Of a DNA stretch of 64,000 nucleotides, positions 12,275-23,620 are shown in pieces (positions within the stretch are counted from its first letter, which is position 1; the number at the start of each line of letters is the position of its first letter). The translations under genes were made by a program, and so were the position numbers. The notes beneath the pieces were generated by a model. That model was given only the letters and a program-made list of their open reading frames with translations, was not told the DNA's origin and did no database searches. The DNA is from Carnegiea gigantea (taxonomy: Eukaryota; Streptophyta; Magnoliopsida; Caryophyllales; Cactaceae), in assembly GCA_029747015.1 (NCBI GenBank), contig JAKOGI010000419.1, positions 186,501-250,500 of the forward strand. The letters run 5' to 3'.

Positions 12275-12674
12275 TAGGTATAATCGATCCATTCCTCTTG
12301 ATTATAGCCCTGAACCACCAGCCTGGCCTTGTTCCAAGTGGTTGTTCCGAACTCATCCAACTTGTCCTTGAACACCCACTTGTTACCAATTATTGATCTG
12401 TCTTTAGGCCATGATTCAAGATGCCAACCCTTATTCCTTTCGAACTAATGAAGCTCCTCTTGCATAGCAGTAACCTAGTTAGAATCTGCAAGAGCTTCAT
12501 GAACATTTTTTTTAGCTCAACGTTAGACAAAAAGGCATAGAAAGCACAAAAGTTTTTAAGTTTAGATCTGATTTGCACCCCAGTGTTGATATCAGATATA
12601 GTCTGGTCAAGGAGGTGCGAACTCTGGTGCTTCCAAGCTCGTGGAGTAAATGGAGCCGCATACACATTTTTCAA
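12275..12674 (-). pseudogene. Reverse transcriptase N-terminal stub
   Basis: Reading across frames, this holds the entry region of copia RT: ISDINTGVQIRSKLKNFCAF, a MQEELHQFERN-like helix near 12450, PKDRSIIG near 12400, WVFKDKLDEFGT near 12350, and ARLVVQGYNQEE near 12310. It stops just short of the catalytic palm and passes straight into RNase H sequence, so the YVDD-bearing core is absent. Several frameshifts and stops break the frame. Confidence 0.7.
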
Positions 12675-12680
12675 TCTCTC

Positions 12681-13016
12681 CTAAATACTTGATGAAACAG
12701 ATCTTGGATCTATTCTGGTGCCTGTTCCCACAACTGTTCGAAAAGGGTCAGGTTGAGTGGGTCGGTTCTGTCCCAAATCAGGTTCAGCAATGCTTCCCCC
12801 TGATTGGTTTGCTTCCTGCCCACCTTCTATATTTCTAGATCCAGGACTTGTTTCACCTTCAGGAGACTTACCATTATCCACCATGGAGTTTTGAGTGAGC
12901 AAGAGGTCTTTTCTTACAAGACCATTTTTGAACTCTTCATCCTGTATATCATACTCAATCAAGGAGTTAGTTTCATCAAACGATACATGCACATTATTGT
13001 GTTGCTTCCCCCTCAA
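12681..13016 (-). pseudogene. Integrase C-terminal tail / linker to RT
   Basis: NNVHVSFDETNSLIEYDIQD matches the tail of copia integrase after its core domain, followed by a polar, Pro/Gly/Ser-rich linker of about 75 residues. Its N-terminal side joins pre-integrase sequence directly at about 13013-13016, so the integrase catalytic core is missing. Confidence 0.6.
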
Positions 13017-13548
13017 CCCAACACCTCAGTAATGATATTGGTAATCAAGTATTGATCAAAAGAAAACCCAACGTAATTACCTCTAGCACACAATTGAGAC
13101 ACTCTTAGCAAATTATGTTGTAAACCATCAACCAAATACACATTACTAATAGAGTGAGGGAGTGATTTACCTATCTTACCTACATCGATAATTATCCCAG
13201 ATTTGCCATTTCCAAATGCCATTCTCTCTCCATCAAAGGCTGTAAGTGAGAGGAAGTTTGATCTATCTCCAGTCATGTGTCTCGAGCAACCACTATCTAA
13301 GAACCATAGTTAGTTGCCTCCTCTCACTTTAGCCTGCAAAACAGCTAAGTGTTTGTCTTGGGAACCCAGATCCACTGGGGTCCTATTCTTTTGTTTGTCA
13401 TGGAATTTAACTCATCTTTTCTAATCCATATTTGTTTAACATACAATGAGTTTCTTTCCATGGCCCTTTTTCTCAAGAGACAAGTATACCGATAATGACC
13501 AGTTTTTCCACAATGATAACAAATTATATTTTCTGGCAAAACCAACAT
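13013..13548 (-). pseudogene. Second zinc knuckle, protease tail and pre-integrase region
   Basis: CYHCGKTGHYRYTC at about 13470-13530 is the second CCHC knuckle of SIRE-type gag/pol. CSRHMTGDRSNFLSL-like sequence near 13270 is the region after the protease, and NVYLVDGLQHNLLRVSQLCA near 13110-13160 is the link into pre-integrase. The copia DSGCSRHMTG context is visible as DSGCSRHMTGD across 13255-13295. A frame change separates the two readable parts. Confidence 0.65.
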
Positions 13549-13559
13549 ACTTTTTGTCT

Positions 13560-15193
13560 ACTGGATTAGGAACATGTCTATTCACAAAACCTAAACCTTT
13601 TCTGTTTCGGTTATGATGATGAGTATTAAGCCAGTTCAGAGCTTCTGAGGAACTGTTCCAGCGCTTGTTTTCACTGAAGTCAGTTTCAGCTCTCTAGACC
13701 TCTTCTCGAAGCTGTTTGTTGTCATTCATCTGGGATTCTAGATTATGCCTTAGCTTTAAAGACTCACTTTCCAGTTCTCTGATTTTAGTGTTGAGTTCTT
13801 CCTCTTTCTTGTCACTCAGGTCCTTAAGGATGTCTAATTCTTTACATGAAGCAAGAGCCTTTTCATTAATTTCAAGCTTCTCATACATGAGAGCCTCATT
13901 CATATGTTCAAGTTCTTGCCTTTTTCTTTCTAGTCTCTTAACATTCTTTTCTAAATCTGAGCAGGTACTTTTAAGCATGCAATTTTCAGAAGTTAGGGCT
14001 TCATATTCCTCCATCAATGAAAAAATTAATTTTACAAGTTTTTTCTTGCTAAGATTACGTACCTCATTTTTGAGACTTTCACCGTCAGAGTCTGAGTCAG
14101 ATTCACTTCGAGCCATGAGAGCTACTGCTTCTTCTTCATCCTGAGAGTCTTCTTCTTCTTCTTCTTCTTCTTCTTCTGAGGTGTCTCCCCAAGCTGCCAT
14201 CATTGCTTTGGTGAACCGTTTTTCAGCATTAGTTAACTGCGTCTTTTTGCTTCTGGTTCGAACCTGTTCTAACCCCTGTTCTTCCTTCAGCAAAGGGCAA
14301 TTCTTCACAACATAATCTTGTCTTCCACACTTAAAGCATCGTGAGAACTTATCCCAATCACTGTTCTTGGCCTTGCTGGTATTGCCATTCTTGTATTTGC
14401 TTTCGGCCTCTTTAAAGAAATTTTTGAACTTTCAAGCGATCATGGCCATCCCTTCTTCATCAAAATCTGAGCTATCGCTTTTTCTAGCTTTTAGTGTTAG
14501 TCCTCGGTCTTTCTTCAGTTCTTCCTTCATCTGGGAATTTCTTCTTAGTTCATACGTTTGTAGATTCCCAATAAGCTCCTCCAAGGAGATCTCATTCATC
14601 TTCTTGAATTGCAGTGACCTTTGATTCCCATGAATGGGGTAAAATTCATAGGATCTTCCTAACCAACTCTTTAGTGGTAAAGGATTTTCCCAACGATTTT
14701 AACTCATTAGTAATATGGGTGAATCGAGTATACATGTCCATAATTGTTTCTTCATCACTCATCTCAAATAGCTCATATTTTCTCACCAGCAGCTCGATCC
14801 TGGATTGCTTGACTTGATTGGTTCTTTCGTGAGCTACTTGAAGGGAATTCCATATCTCTTTTGCGGATTCACACTCTGAGATTCGAATGTACTCGTTAGG
14901 TCCGAGTCCAAAATATAGCAGCTTCTTGGCTTTGGCGTTTTTCTCCATCTTTCTAAAATCATCTGAGTCAAATTCCTTCGGCTCCTTAGGAACAGTCTTC
15001 CTATCAGTTGTGACTTTTACTGGAATGTAAGGACCATTCACAATAAGCATCCATAACTCATAATCCTCAGCTTGGATATAGTTCTCTATTCGATTTTTCC
15101 ACCAATTGTAGTGTTGCCCATTAAAGTATGGAGGACGAGTCACAGATTGACCCCCTAAGATTCCTTGTAGTGCACTTATCTTTTCAGAATCTC
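13560..15193 (-). pseudogene. SIRE-type gag, broken
   Basis: This gag is collinear with the one at 1-1701. The UBN2-type domain (RPPYFNGQHYNWWKNRIENY) is at about 15150-14650, then a coiled-coil region. A CCHC knuckle (CFKCGRQDYVVKNC-like) lies near 14300-14345, and a long Glu/Lys coiled coil (VRNLSKKKLVKLIFSLMEEY) at 14060-13694. A (GAA)n-encoded Glu run lies at about 14145-14180. The start codon seen in the sibling element is ATA here (about 15176-15178), a G-to-A change, so no ATG opens the frame. Frameshifts near 14640 and 13690 break the rest. Confidence 0.82.
14145..14180. repeat. (TTC)n trinucleotide run in gag
   Basis: About eleven TTC/TTC-like triplets on the plus strand encode the poly-Glu stretch of the gag tail on the minus strand. 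The run is absent from the related gag at 1-1701. Confidence 0.9.
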
Positions 15194-15220
15194 TCAAGGT
15201 GTTAACCTAGGTGTGAGAAC

Positions 15221-15235
15221 TCTGCTCTGATACCA
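15221..15235 (-). promoter_or_regulatory. Primer-binding site (initiator tRNA-Met type)
   Basis: Minus strand TGGTATCAGAGCAGA lies two bases inside the 5' LTR. Confidence 0.92.
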
Positions 15236-15237
15236 GT

Positions 15238-16653
15238 TGTTAGATTTAAACACACAAGGACACAAGAGGGGGGTGAATTGTGTCTTCCGATTTTTCGAAC
15301 TGTTTCAAAAACACTCGTGAGAACAATTTGGAATGCGTGTTCTCTGTAAAACAGAAGTGAAAGTAACTGCGGAAATAGTAAACGTGACACAATATTTTTA
15401 CGTGGAAAACCACCTCTGGCCTAATGGAGGTGTAAAAACCACGACCTACTTCAGTAGGATTTCAATAAACACTTTCACTAACACGGGCCAAGTTCGTTAC
15501 ACTATGTAACACACGTGACAACATCACACACGTAACTTAGTCTCCCCAAAGACTCTAGTTACAAATACACATCCAAGGTCTCTCAAGACTTGGACAAGCT
15601 CACACGGACAACACGTCCACCGTCTCCTAAGAGACCACGTCCAACTTAGACAAATACTCACGGACACAATGTCCACACGTCCCCTAAGAGACCACGTCCA
15701 ACAACTTGGACAACCTCTAATCACGATAACGGAAAAGAGATAAAAAACACCTTACTTAAATGCTTCTAAATAAGCTGAGTGTAAGGTACCATACAACTCC
15801 TATTATGCCAATAATGAAGACTCAATTAAGCGCACACTTTGAAGGTTTTTCTCACAGAAAAATTCAGACTCAGAAAAGCAATTTTAGCACTTGATCAATC
15901 GTGAAAACCCTTGAAAAACCTTGCTTGAAGAGATGAGAAGTGAGTGCTTATATGCCCACAAAAAAAACAAAGATTTGATTTCCATAATAACTCTGAAAAT
16001 ATTCAGTATCTTAAAAGGAATTAAATCCTTTAAGAATTTATCTTTTTAGGAAACCATATCTTTTAAGCATAAGATAAAATCTTTTGAAAAATCTTTTAGG
16101 AGACCAATATTATTTACGAAAGTACTCTTTCTAAAACACAATATTATCATAAAATCAATCCTAAATATATTAGGAATTTTGGCAGTAGGAAAACTCTTGA
16201 AAATCTTGAAAATTGATTTTTGCACTCGCTGCCCTCAGAACACTGGAAACCTGTTTGCTCAATTGATCTGAGTAGTGTTCTGAGTCAGCTTAAATAATTC
16301 CTTCAAGGTGAGTATTAAGTCAAGTTCTTCTTTGGCATATTAACAAGAATCTAGACAAATATAACCAGTAATTAGCCCTAAGATTCTGAAGGCTCTTGTA
16401 CTCTTGCTGATGATGTGCGCATGTATCCACTTTGATGATTTCAGCTTCTTCGACCTGTTCTTCAGGGTTTTTGCAACTTCTATTGCTTTCAACATATAAT
16501 TTTATCACATAGCTTCAAACATGATATTTCGAACTGATCTCCAAGATGTTTGCAATCTGTCTTATCACATGATTCTAGCACTAAACTCAAGCCAAGCATA
16601 ATTAGCACATTTGGGTTGTGATCATCAAAACCTTATATAAGATTGATTCAACA
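15238..16653 (-). repeat. 5' LTR of the 8.6-kb copia element
   Basis: This is a 1,416-base LTR, the partner of 8008-9422. The differences seen are mostly C/T and G/A. The target duplication ATAAG follows at 16654-16658. Confidence 0.93.
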
Positions 16654-16658
16654 ATAAG

Positions 16659-18303
16659 CAAATAGAGTGCAGTTATAGTGGTTGTCTCTATATGATAGCC
16701 ATTACAACTTCTTAAGTCTAGAGCGTACATTAGGAATAAATTGATCCTCGCTGTTGATTTTACTTTTATTTCTAAATATTAAAAAATATATTATAAAAAT
16801 CACAAAATATATCTAAATATTTAAAATTAATTTCAATATGACATTGTTTAGTTGTTCTCGAATTACACATTTCCGGCGACTAGTTTTCCGGTGCCTACAA
16901 AAGTTTCGGTTCCAGCAACCACCACTGCTTGCGGCGACCACCACAACCACCAAATCACTCTCTTTCGGTGAACCCCAACCATTGTTTACGGCATGAAGCT
17001 TTCCGCGGTGGTCAATAGTCGTAATTGATATCCTCCTCCTTCACCTTGGTCACGTGTTTATGGCGATGTCCTTGTCAGTATCATGGCCCTTCTGTCATTG
17101 CCGGTGCTGGCAATGTTCCGACCATTATTGGGGCCTTAGCGGCGGAAAGCTAGGGCTTGTATTTCGGGCTTTTTTTTTATATTATGACTGGGAAGATCAT
17201 TTGATTTGTTATCAAATTGGTGAAAATGTTTGCACATAAATCTTGTTTTCGTGAGTCTCGTGGAATCAGCCTCTCTACGAGTAGAGATGCCGGTAGAGGT
17301 AAGGCTGGCTACATCTGCATCTCCGCGGACCCTGCAAAAGTGGAACCCACATTGGGAGGTCGTATTGTTGTTGTTGTATCAAATTGGTGAAAATAACAAC
17401 ACAAGCAATTTGCTTGGGTGGCCAGCTTGTATATATTTGATTGTTGCTTTCCCTTGCTCAAATCTCCTTGTCAGCCTTTTTAAGGGTTGTGGAGGGTTAA
17501 TATTTACATTTTTAAGGATAGCTATGTTATTCTTTTTTAAAAAAAAAAACAAATATATTCTCACCCGCTATTGTTTACACCAACTTTATGATACATAATA
17601 TGTTCTCACTAGTCGAAAATCAAAAACAAACAAGGGGAATAATTGACCCTCCGCACTCCTTCAAAGTGTTGAGGGGGATTTGAGCCCAGGGCAGTAGCAA
17701 TCAAATAAGTGTGGCCAGCCACTCAAGCCAATGGCTTATACCATTGTTTTCACCAACTTTGCAATAAATAATGGGTTCTCGCCAGTCAAAAAAAAAAAAG
17801 CCCAAAGACCACCCCGGAGAGCTTTCTGCAGCCAAGGCCCCGATAATGGCTGGAACATCACCGGCACCGGTAACGACAGAGTACAGGATAGAAGGGTCAA
17901 GGTAATGACCGGGACATTGCCATAAATACACGGCCAAGGTGAGGGAGAAGGTGAGGTTCGCTAGAAGAGAGCAACTTGGTGGTTGTGGTGGTCGCTGGAA
18001 GCCGTGGTGATCACCGGAACCGTAACCTTCGTTATTGCCGGAAAATTCGTCGCCGGAAAACTTGCTATCGGAAAATTACTTGTCGCCAGAAATGGGTAGT
18101 TGGAGAACAACCAAACAATGTATTGAAATTAATTTTATCAATATTTACATATATTTGTGATTTTTACAATATATTTTTTAATATTTAAAACCAAAAATAA
18201 AATCAACGAGTAGGATCAATTTATACTCAAGGGTACGCTCTAGATTGAATAAATTGTGGTGGGTATCATATAGCAACAGCCACTATAACTTTTTGCAAGC
18301 AGA
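16659..18303. mobile_element. Fold-back / long-TIR DNA element
   Basis: Sequence from about 16666 to 17505 reappears as reverse complement from about 18300 down to 17635, leaving a loop of roughly 130 bases. Shared blocks include GTTATAGTGG near the outer ends, TCTAGAGCGTAC, AAATTGATCCT, the GC-rich CCGGCGAC block, and GTGGCCAGC near the loop. Mutator-like elements and fold-back elements have such arms; no transposase is visible. The left end abuts the copia insertion and the outer target duplication was not resolved. The arms carry a GC-rich, Pro/Ser-coding-like block (about 16865-17150) unlike the AT-rich surroundings, possibly captured host sequence. Confidence 0.75.
17228..17377 (+). mobile_element. 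Au/TS-type SINE, 5' truncated
   Basis: The body holds CAGCCTCTCTAC, GGTAAGGCTGGCTACAT, CGGACCCTGCAAAAGTGG and a TTGTTGTTGTTGT tail, the features of the plant Au/TS SINE family. A 17-base target duplication (ATCAAATTGGTGAAAAT) flanks it at 17211-17227 and 17378-17394. The opposite arm of the fold-back element lacks it. The tRNA-like 5' half with the A box is missing. Confidence 0.82.
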
Positions 18304-18729
18304 TATTAGTAAATATACTAATCAATTTTGGGTAGCTCAATGATGCACGGCCATTTGATTGAATTGATTTTCTTAGAAGTTGTTCGGTGGTTCAATGATT
18401 GAACGTGTTGAGTAACATATCATATTCAACTATGTTCTATTTTTTAATCAACCTGTAGTCGAAAACATTCGACCCAATATGATTCTTGTGGCATCCTCTG
18501 CAGTGCTAATTTGCCATTTTTTCTTGGACTATTATTTCTTAGAACTTATCTTTCGGTTGACTAGAAAATCTTAAAATGATGGTTTCAATTATTTCAGCAT
18601 GTTTTCTATTATGCACTTTAGAAACTTTTTACTGTGGGTTGTTGAGTAGTTATCATTATGATTTTAATTTGAGTTTCTTTATCTTTTGTTTCACTATATT
18701 TATCTTTGATATAATATTTGTTAATATAA
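18304..18729. other. AT-rich spacer, nothing recognised
   Basis: Short DNA between the fold-back and CACTA elements, with stops in all frames and no repeat or domain seen. Confidence 0.4.
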
Positions 18730-21700
18730 CTCTACAAGAAAACTGATTTCTTGTAGCAACCAATTTTGCTACATTATGCCTAAATTTTTCTACAATAGTC
18801 TTTTGCAGCATTTTAAAAAGTTGTCATAAGGTTGCCACAGATACCTCGTTACAAAAGTCTTTTGTGGAAAATTTATAATTGCCATAAAATATACAGGTTC
18901 TGTGGCAAATTTACAATTGCTACAAATATTAAAATGCCACAACATCTCATGATTTGTAGCAAGTTTAACCTTGCCACAAAATTTTTTTTGGTATAGAAAA
19001 CGACATTTGTGGTAAATTTGATTTGCTACAAACCATATTTTGTTAGTAGAAATTTATTTGTGGCAACTTCCATTTGCCACGAGATATATATTCAAATTAT
19101 TATAATAATTGTATTTTAAATTAAAATTTCTCAACAAAAGCTAAAATTAAATTAACATTAACGGTTAATCATTTACTAATGCTTTACAAGTACTTAACAA
19201 ATGAAATAAAAGAGATGAAGTAATAATAACAAAAAAAATCTCATTGACATATATATTCATACATGAAGTTCATGGACAATGCAGCTAGTCGAATATTACA
19301 ATCATACTTTGCTAGCTTATAACAATGCAAACAGTTCAACTATTTTTGGGGGGGGGGGGGCGTTTGTCCTAAGCCAGAGGAAAATGACATCTCCATGATT
19401 CTTGGTTTTCTCAACTCCAAGCTAGTCACCATTTTGCATTATCCACAATGAGTGCAGGACACCAACAACAAAGATTTAAAAAAACAAAAAATTCAACAAG
19501 TATTAGCAACTAAATAAACTATATGCAAACACTGTGATTCAAGGTCATTGCTTGAAATGTTGCTGCAACCATTCGAGATCAAAATGAACAATCATGAATC
19601 CAACTAGTTGAGATTGAACTAATACATTCTTCGCTAGAATGGAAAAATTGTGCTCTTCAAGGTGCATCGGTATCCCAATCATTCCCAGAATGAATGTAAT
19701 ATCTTCCTACAAATTTCGAAACAGAATCTTGTAGGAATGATAACAAATGAATCTCATTTAGTCCAATTGGAGGTTGCGAGCAAGACAGCCCATGATAACT
19801 TGGGCTATAGAAACTTTAGATTCTATTCACAACATGTGACAAGTTGGTACATAGCTCCAATCTATGACAACTAAGTGCACACTGCCCATGGTCTACCGGA
19901 AGCCCATTACAGTGGCTTCAACAGTGGTTGTGTAGGATGTTGCAGCGGCAGCCATCGTTGCACAAGCTAATGCAGTAGCTTGGTGCAGGCTTTGGCCATG
20001 GCAACTGTGACTATGTAGGCTACTACAAGTCTCAAAGGTCTTGTGCAAGCAACTATGGCGTTATAGTTTATCCAAGGTGCGCTACATCATAATTGGCCTT
20101 GACAAAATCAAAGCTATTTTTTTTTGGAACATTATATTGGTTTTACCTCCAAATTGTATGGTAATTAACACGTGTAGAATTGAACAACTTCAATAATTAA
20201 TTGGGAATTGTATCTAAGTAATGCTTTTGACATATGACAATCCTTCGTGAAATATACAATCTTAGAGTCCAATGTCACCCTTCCCTTAATTTTTAAAGCA
20301 AAAATACCTTTTGTTAATTTTTACAGAGTCCAATGTTTCACATTCACAATGAAGCACCTACTTTTCAAAGTGCTAATATCTCATCATCACTAAAACCTAT
20401 TTGTCTACACTTACTGCACAAGTCAAGACAATCTTAAGCCTAACTTACAAGGACAGATCATTATGACTAAAACTTATCTTCAAGATAGACCAAAACCCGA
20501 TCTCCTAATTAAGAGTAGGAAAGAAAAGCAACTCAAAGGCCTTGTATGTGTGCTTAAAAAATAGTTATCAATGATTCTCCCTTTTTTTTTTTTTTGAAGT
20601 GTTTTCAGAGTTAAAATAAGCCACAAGCACAACCACTAATTCTCAAAAGCATAGCAAGGATGGCCTACTACGACAAAATTTAACCCTAACAAATTTCTGT
20701 CATCATAGCTTCCAATCCAATGCCGGATCCAACACAATAAAACAATATCGCCAGTTTCAATCAACTATAAAAAATCAACATACCTGTTGTCCAGCAAGAC
20801 TACAATACAAGACCAGATGTTGAGAAGAGTCACTAGATTGAATCTGTCCAAATGATATAAAACTAGATTAATACATATATAGAGTCAATTATTATTATCC
20901 ATCAAAATATTGATGCTTGTTTACTTTTCCTAATTACACTAACTTGATTGCTTGAACAAGAACCTACTGTTTATCCACTGGATGTCGATCCCATGTATCA
21001 TAGACCTCTTATAATTAGCACCCATACGTAAAGAAGTAAATGCTCCGGCCTTTTGTAGCACAAAGACAAGAGTCATAGATTAAAAAACCTCTCAAAATTT
21101 CTACTCTAATGGCTAACATACAATTAAGCATCAACACATAGTAGGACAAACCATTATATTTCATATTTAATCAATAGTTCATGCATGGATAAATAATTTC
21201 TCATTGGTTTTCATTATACGTATGAAAGAGCTAATTAAATTAACAAGGGAAGTATGCTTGATAGTAAATGTTATAGTGAATGGCACATAATTTCCAGGTC
21301 ACGTTTATGACATTTGACAAATTAGATAAGTTCTATATTGTATCTTCCTAAGGACGACCCTAACGAACATTGTAACTATACAATACAATCATAAAATAGT
21401 CATGACAATTTCCCAAAGTGAAGCAACTGCAAATGTATGTGGATCTCTTCAGGAAATATGGTCTGAAATTCTCGAAAGCACCCATGCTACTTGAATTGGG
21501 GACTTTATGTTTAGAGGTAAAAGATTACCTTTGACTTAGTTCAAAGCAATGTACAATGTAGTCCAGGAGTTCATTGTTATTGAGAGCTCATAATATTTTA
21601 TTTGTCAATCAACTCCAACTTAATGAATTTATTAATTATAGCAATTTATTCCAGAAACTTCAATCATAGCAATTTATTCCAGAAACTTCAATCTGATCTG

Positions 21701-23117
21701 TAAGTATCTGATTTATAAATATTGAAACATATCCTTTACTTGTACCTGACTAAGCATAGTGTCAATGAGTGATAAAAGCATAATATAGGGCAACAAGACA
21801 AAGGCCAGAGATATTGTCCGCCATTGTGCTGTAAGTAATTGCTCATAAATTTATATCAAGGCTTTCAATGAAGACAATAGAGGTCGAATACCTCTTTGCT
21901 ATCCCGCTATGCGTCTTTTCTATTTGGAATATTTAGATTTAAAAGAGGTACTATTTTCCTTACTGCTTTGAAAAACTTATGGGTACACACAAAACATAGG
22001 TAAATAAGATTGGGAAGCCCCTAATGAAAATTAGCATAAGCCAATCAAAACATCAAAAATAATCAATAATAGGAAACTGTAAGAGCTAGATAATTCAATG
22101 GTAGCCTCGTTGCAACAGAACACCAACAACATAGAAGGAAAATGTTAAGAGAGACCTAGATGACAGCATTATATATGCAAGCTTTGGAGTTTGGATAGCA
22201 AATACTAGAAAACAAGTCACAAGATGAGCTCACATGGTCTGAGATTTGAGTAGAATAAGGGACGAATGGGATAGTATTCGCAAATTAATGATCCCTATAT
22301 CTAGAATGTAGGCCAATCGCACAAGTATATAGCAACAGGGCTGGTAAAGCTTCCATTCTAAAGAAACTTCACAATTAGGAAGCAAGCAAATGTTTAAACA
22401 CTCGTCTCGTCATTGTACAACTTAAGTTGGCAAAAGTAGATACAAAATCAAGAATGAGATGTAGTCCAATTCCTATCTTGTCAGCACGATAGTATAAAAA
22501 ACAATAAATTTGATAACCTATGAGCCTTATTTCTGTGACTTACCCTAGGTAAAGGAAAAACCCTAAAAATGATTGAACAGGGGAAAAGGAAATAGAAAAA
22601 GCATAGTGAAGGAAAATACATTGCTAAACTGGGAAGAAGATAATGGCATAAACGATGATGGTGTTAGGAATGTCGTCAACGACACAGTGGGTTGAAGAGG
22701 CAATGGAGGTTGGTGAAATTGTGGAGGAGTACTTGGAGGTTCTCCAACTTTGCTATTCAAAAAAGAAAAAAGGAATTGCTACATATTGGGAATGCAATTA
22801 TGCAAAGTTGTTTCTTTCTTTTTTCCTTTTAAAGTTGAAAGGAAGGTCAAAACTTCAAATTCGTAGAAGAGTTAAGAAAAGAAAAAGGAGGGGAAGTGAA
22901 AATTTTCAATTTATTTTGAATCACCCGCACTTTAATGAAAAGGGGGAAAAAAAAAGTCTTGCCCCTTCAGTAGCAATCTTAGCGAATTGCTACAATGGGA
23001 TTGTAATTCTGTGGCAATTTCTGGCTTGCTACAAATAATTTAGTTTTCTCAACACATTGTAGCAATTTTAAAATTGCTACAGATAAATTGCTACAAAAAC
23101 TCAATATTCTTGTAGTG
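18730..23117. mobile_element. Non-autonomous CACTA (En/Spm) element
   Basis: The ends are CTCTACAAGAAAAC at 18730 (one change from CACTACAAGAAAA) and TTCTTGTAGTG ending at 23117. The flanking triplets TAA and TTA give a 3-bp duplication with one mismatch. Both ends are packed with short subterminal motifs, TTGTAGCAA, TTGCTACA and TTGCCACA, in both orientations (18750-19085 and 22965-23110), the usual binding-site arrays of CACTA elements. The 3.9-kb interior has no TNP2-type transposase frame. A G13 run sits at 19348-19360. Confidence 0.8.
19090..22960. other. Interior of the CACTA element, no intact gene
   Basis: No transposase motif was found on either strand. A Pro-rich minus-strand frame near the right end (22563-22760) is followed by a good splice-donor match (AGG/GTAAGT near 22545). 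It could be a first exon of a lost or captured gene. A GC-richer patch near 19880-20060 has no clear frame. Both are guesses. Confidence 0.4.
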
Positions 23118-23199
23118 TTATAATTAGAGAAAAACCTACTTATTTAACGTTTCAATCAAATTGAATGCCTATGAGCACCTAGAGAGTAGAGACATGTGT

Positions 23200-23620
23200 C
23201 ATTAAAATTTAGTTGGAGATAAATTGTTATTGGTAACGTTTATTGATAATTTCTTGAAGAGCACCATACTTATCCAACAATAGTATATAAATGTTGTTGC
23301 TTAAGTCTAATAAATACAACACTTATGACAATGTACTTATAAATACAACGTTTATAAAATAGTGTTGCATTTCTTATCCAGATTGCGACACTTTTAAGCA
23401 AGTGCTGCACTTTTGTTTCGGATTGTAATATTTTCCAACATTTATAAATTATTACATTGTTTTACAAAAAATGTTGCATTAAATATGTAAATGCAACACT
23501 TATCACCTGTTATTGCACTAGATATTAAAAGTTACCCCAACATGCAATAATTTTTATAAGTGTTGCATGCTTAGTGTTGCATTAGACCTATTATGTAGCT
23601 GTTTGATATTTTTATATTTT
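23200..23620. repeat. Cluster of short AGTGTTGCAT / AACACTTAT motifs
   Basis: About ten imperfect copies of TGTTGCATT or its complement, mixed with AACACTTAT or its complement, occur in about 340 bases. The pattern is that of a transposon subterminal region, and the motif differs from the neighbouring CACTA element. No termini were found. Confidence 0.5.

Larger units (their letters stand above)
8008..16653 (-). mobile_element. Complete but pol-deleted SIRE/Maximus-type copia element
   Basis: This 8,646-base element is bounded by the 5-bp target duplication ATAAG at 8003-8007 and 16654-16658. Its LTRs (8008-9422 and 15238-16653) both begin TGTTAGATTT and end GATTCAACA on the plus strand. The PBS is at 15221-15235 and the polypurine tract at 9423-9437, so transcription would run right to left. 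Internal order on the minus strand is gag, gag zinc knuckles, protease/pre-integrase, the integrase tail, an RT stub, RNase H, and an extra ORF next to the 3' LTR. The integrase core and RT core are missing. About 17 differences, mostly transitions, were seen in the first 255 bases of the two LTRs, so the insertion is not recent. Confidence 0.92.

Noticed and set aside
13716..14144. Ser/Leu-rich plus-strand frame opposite gag
   Set aside because: It is the shadow of the coiled-coil gag coding strand, which has clear homology to the gag at 1-1701.
22655..23038. 127-residue plus-strand frame at the right end of the CACTA element
   Set aside because: The Lys-rich part is low-complexity and its end is made of the subterminal TTGCTACA repeats, so it is unlikely to be a gene.
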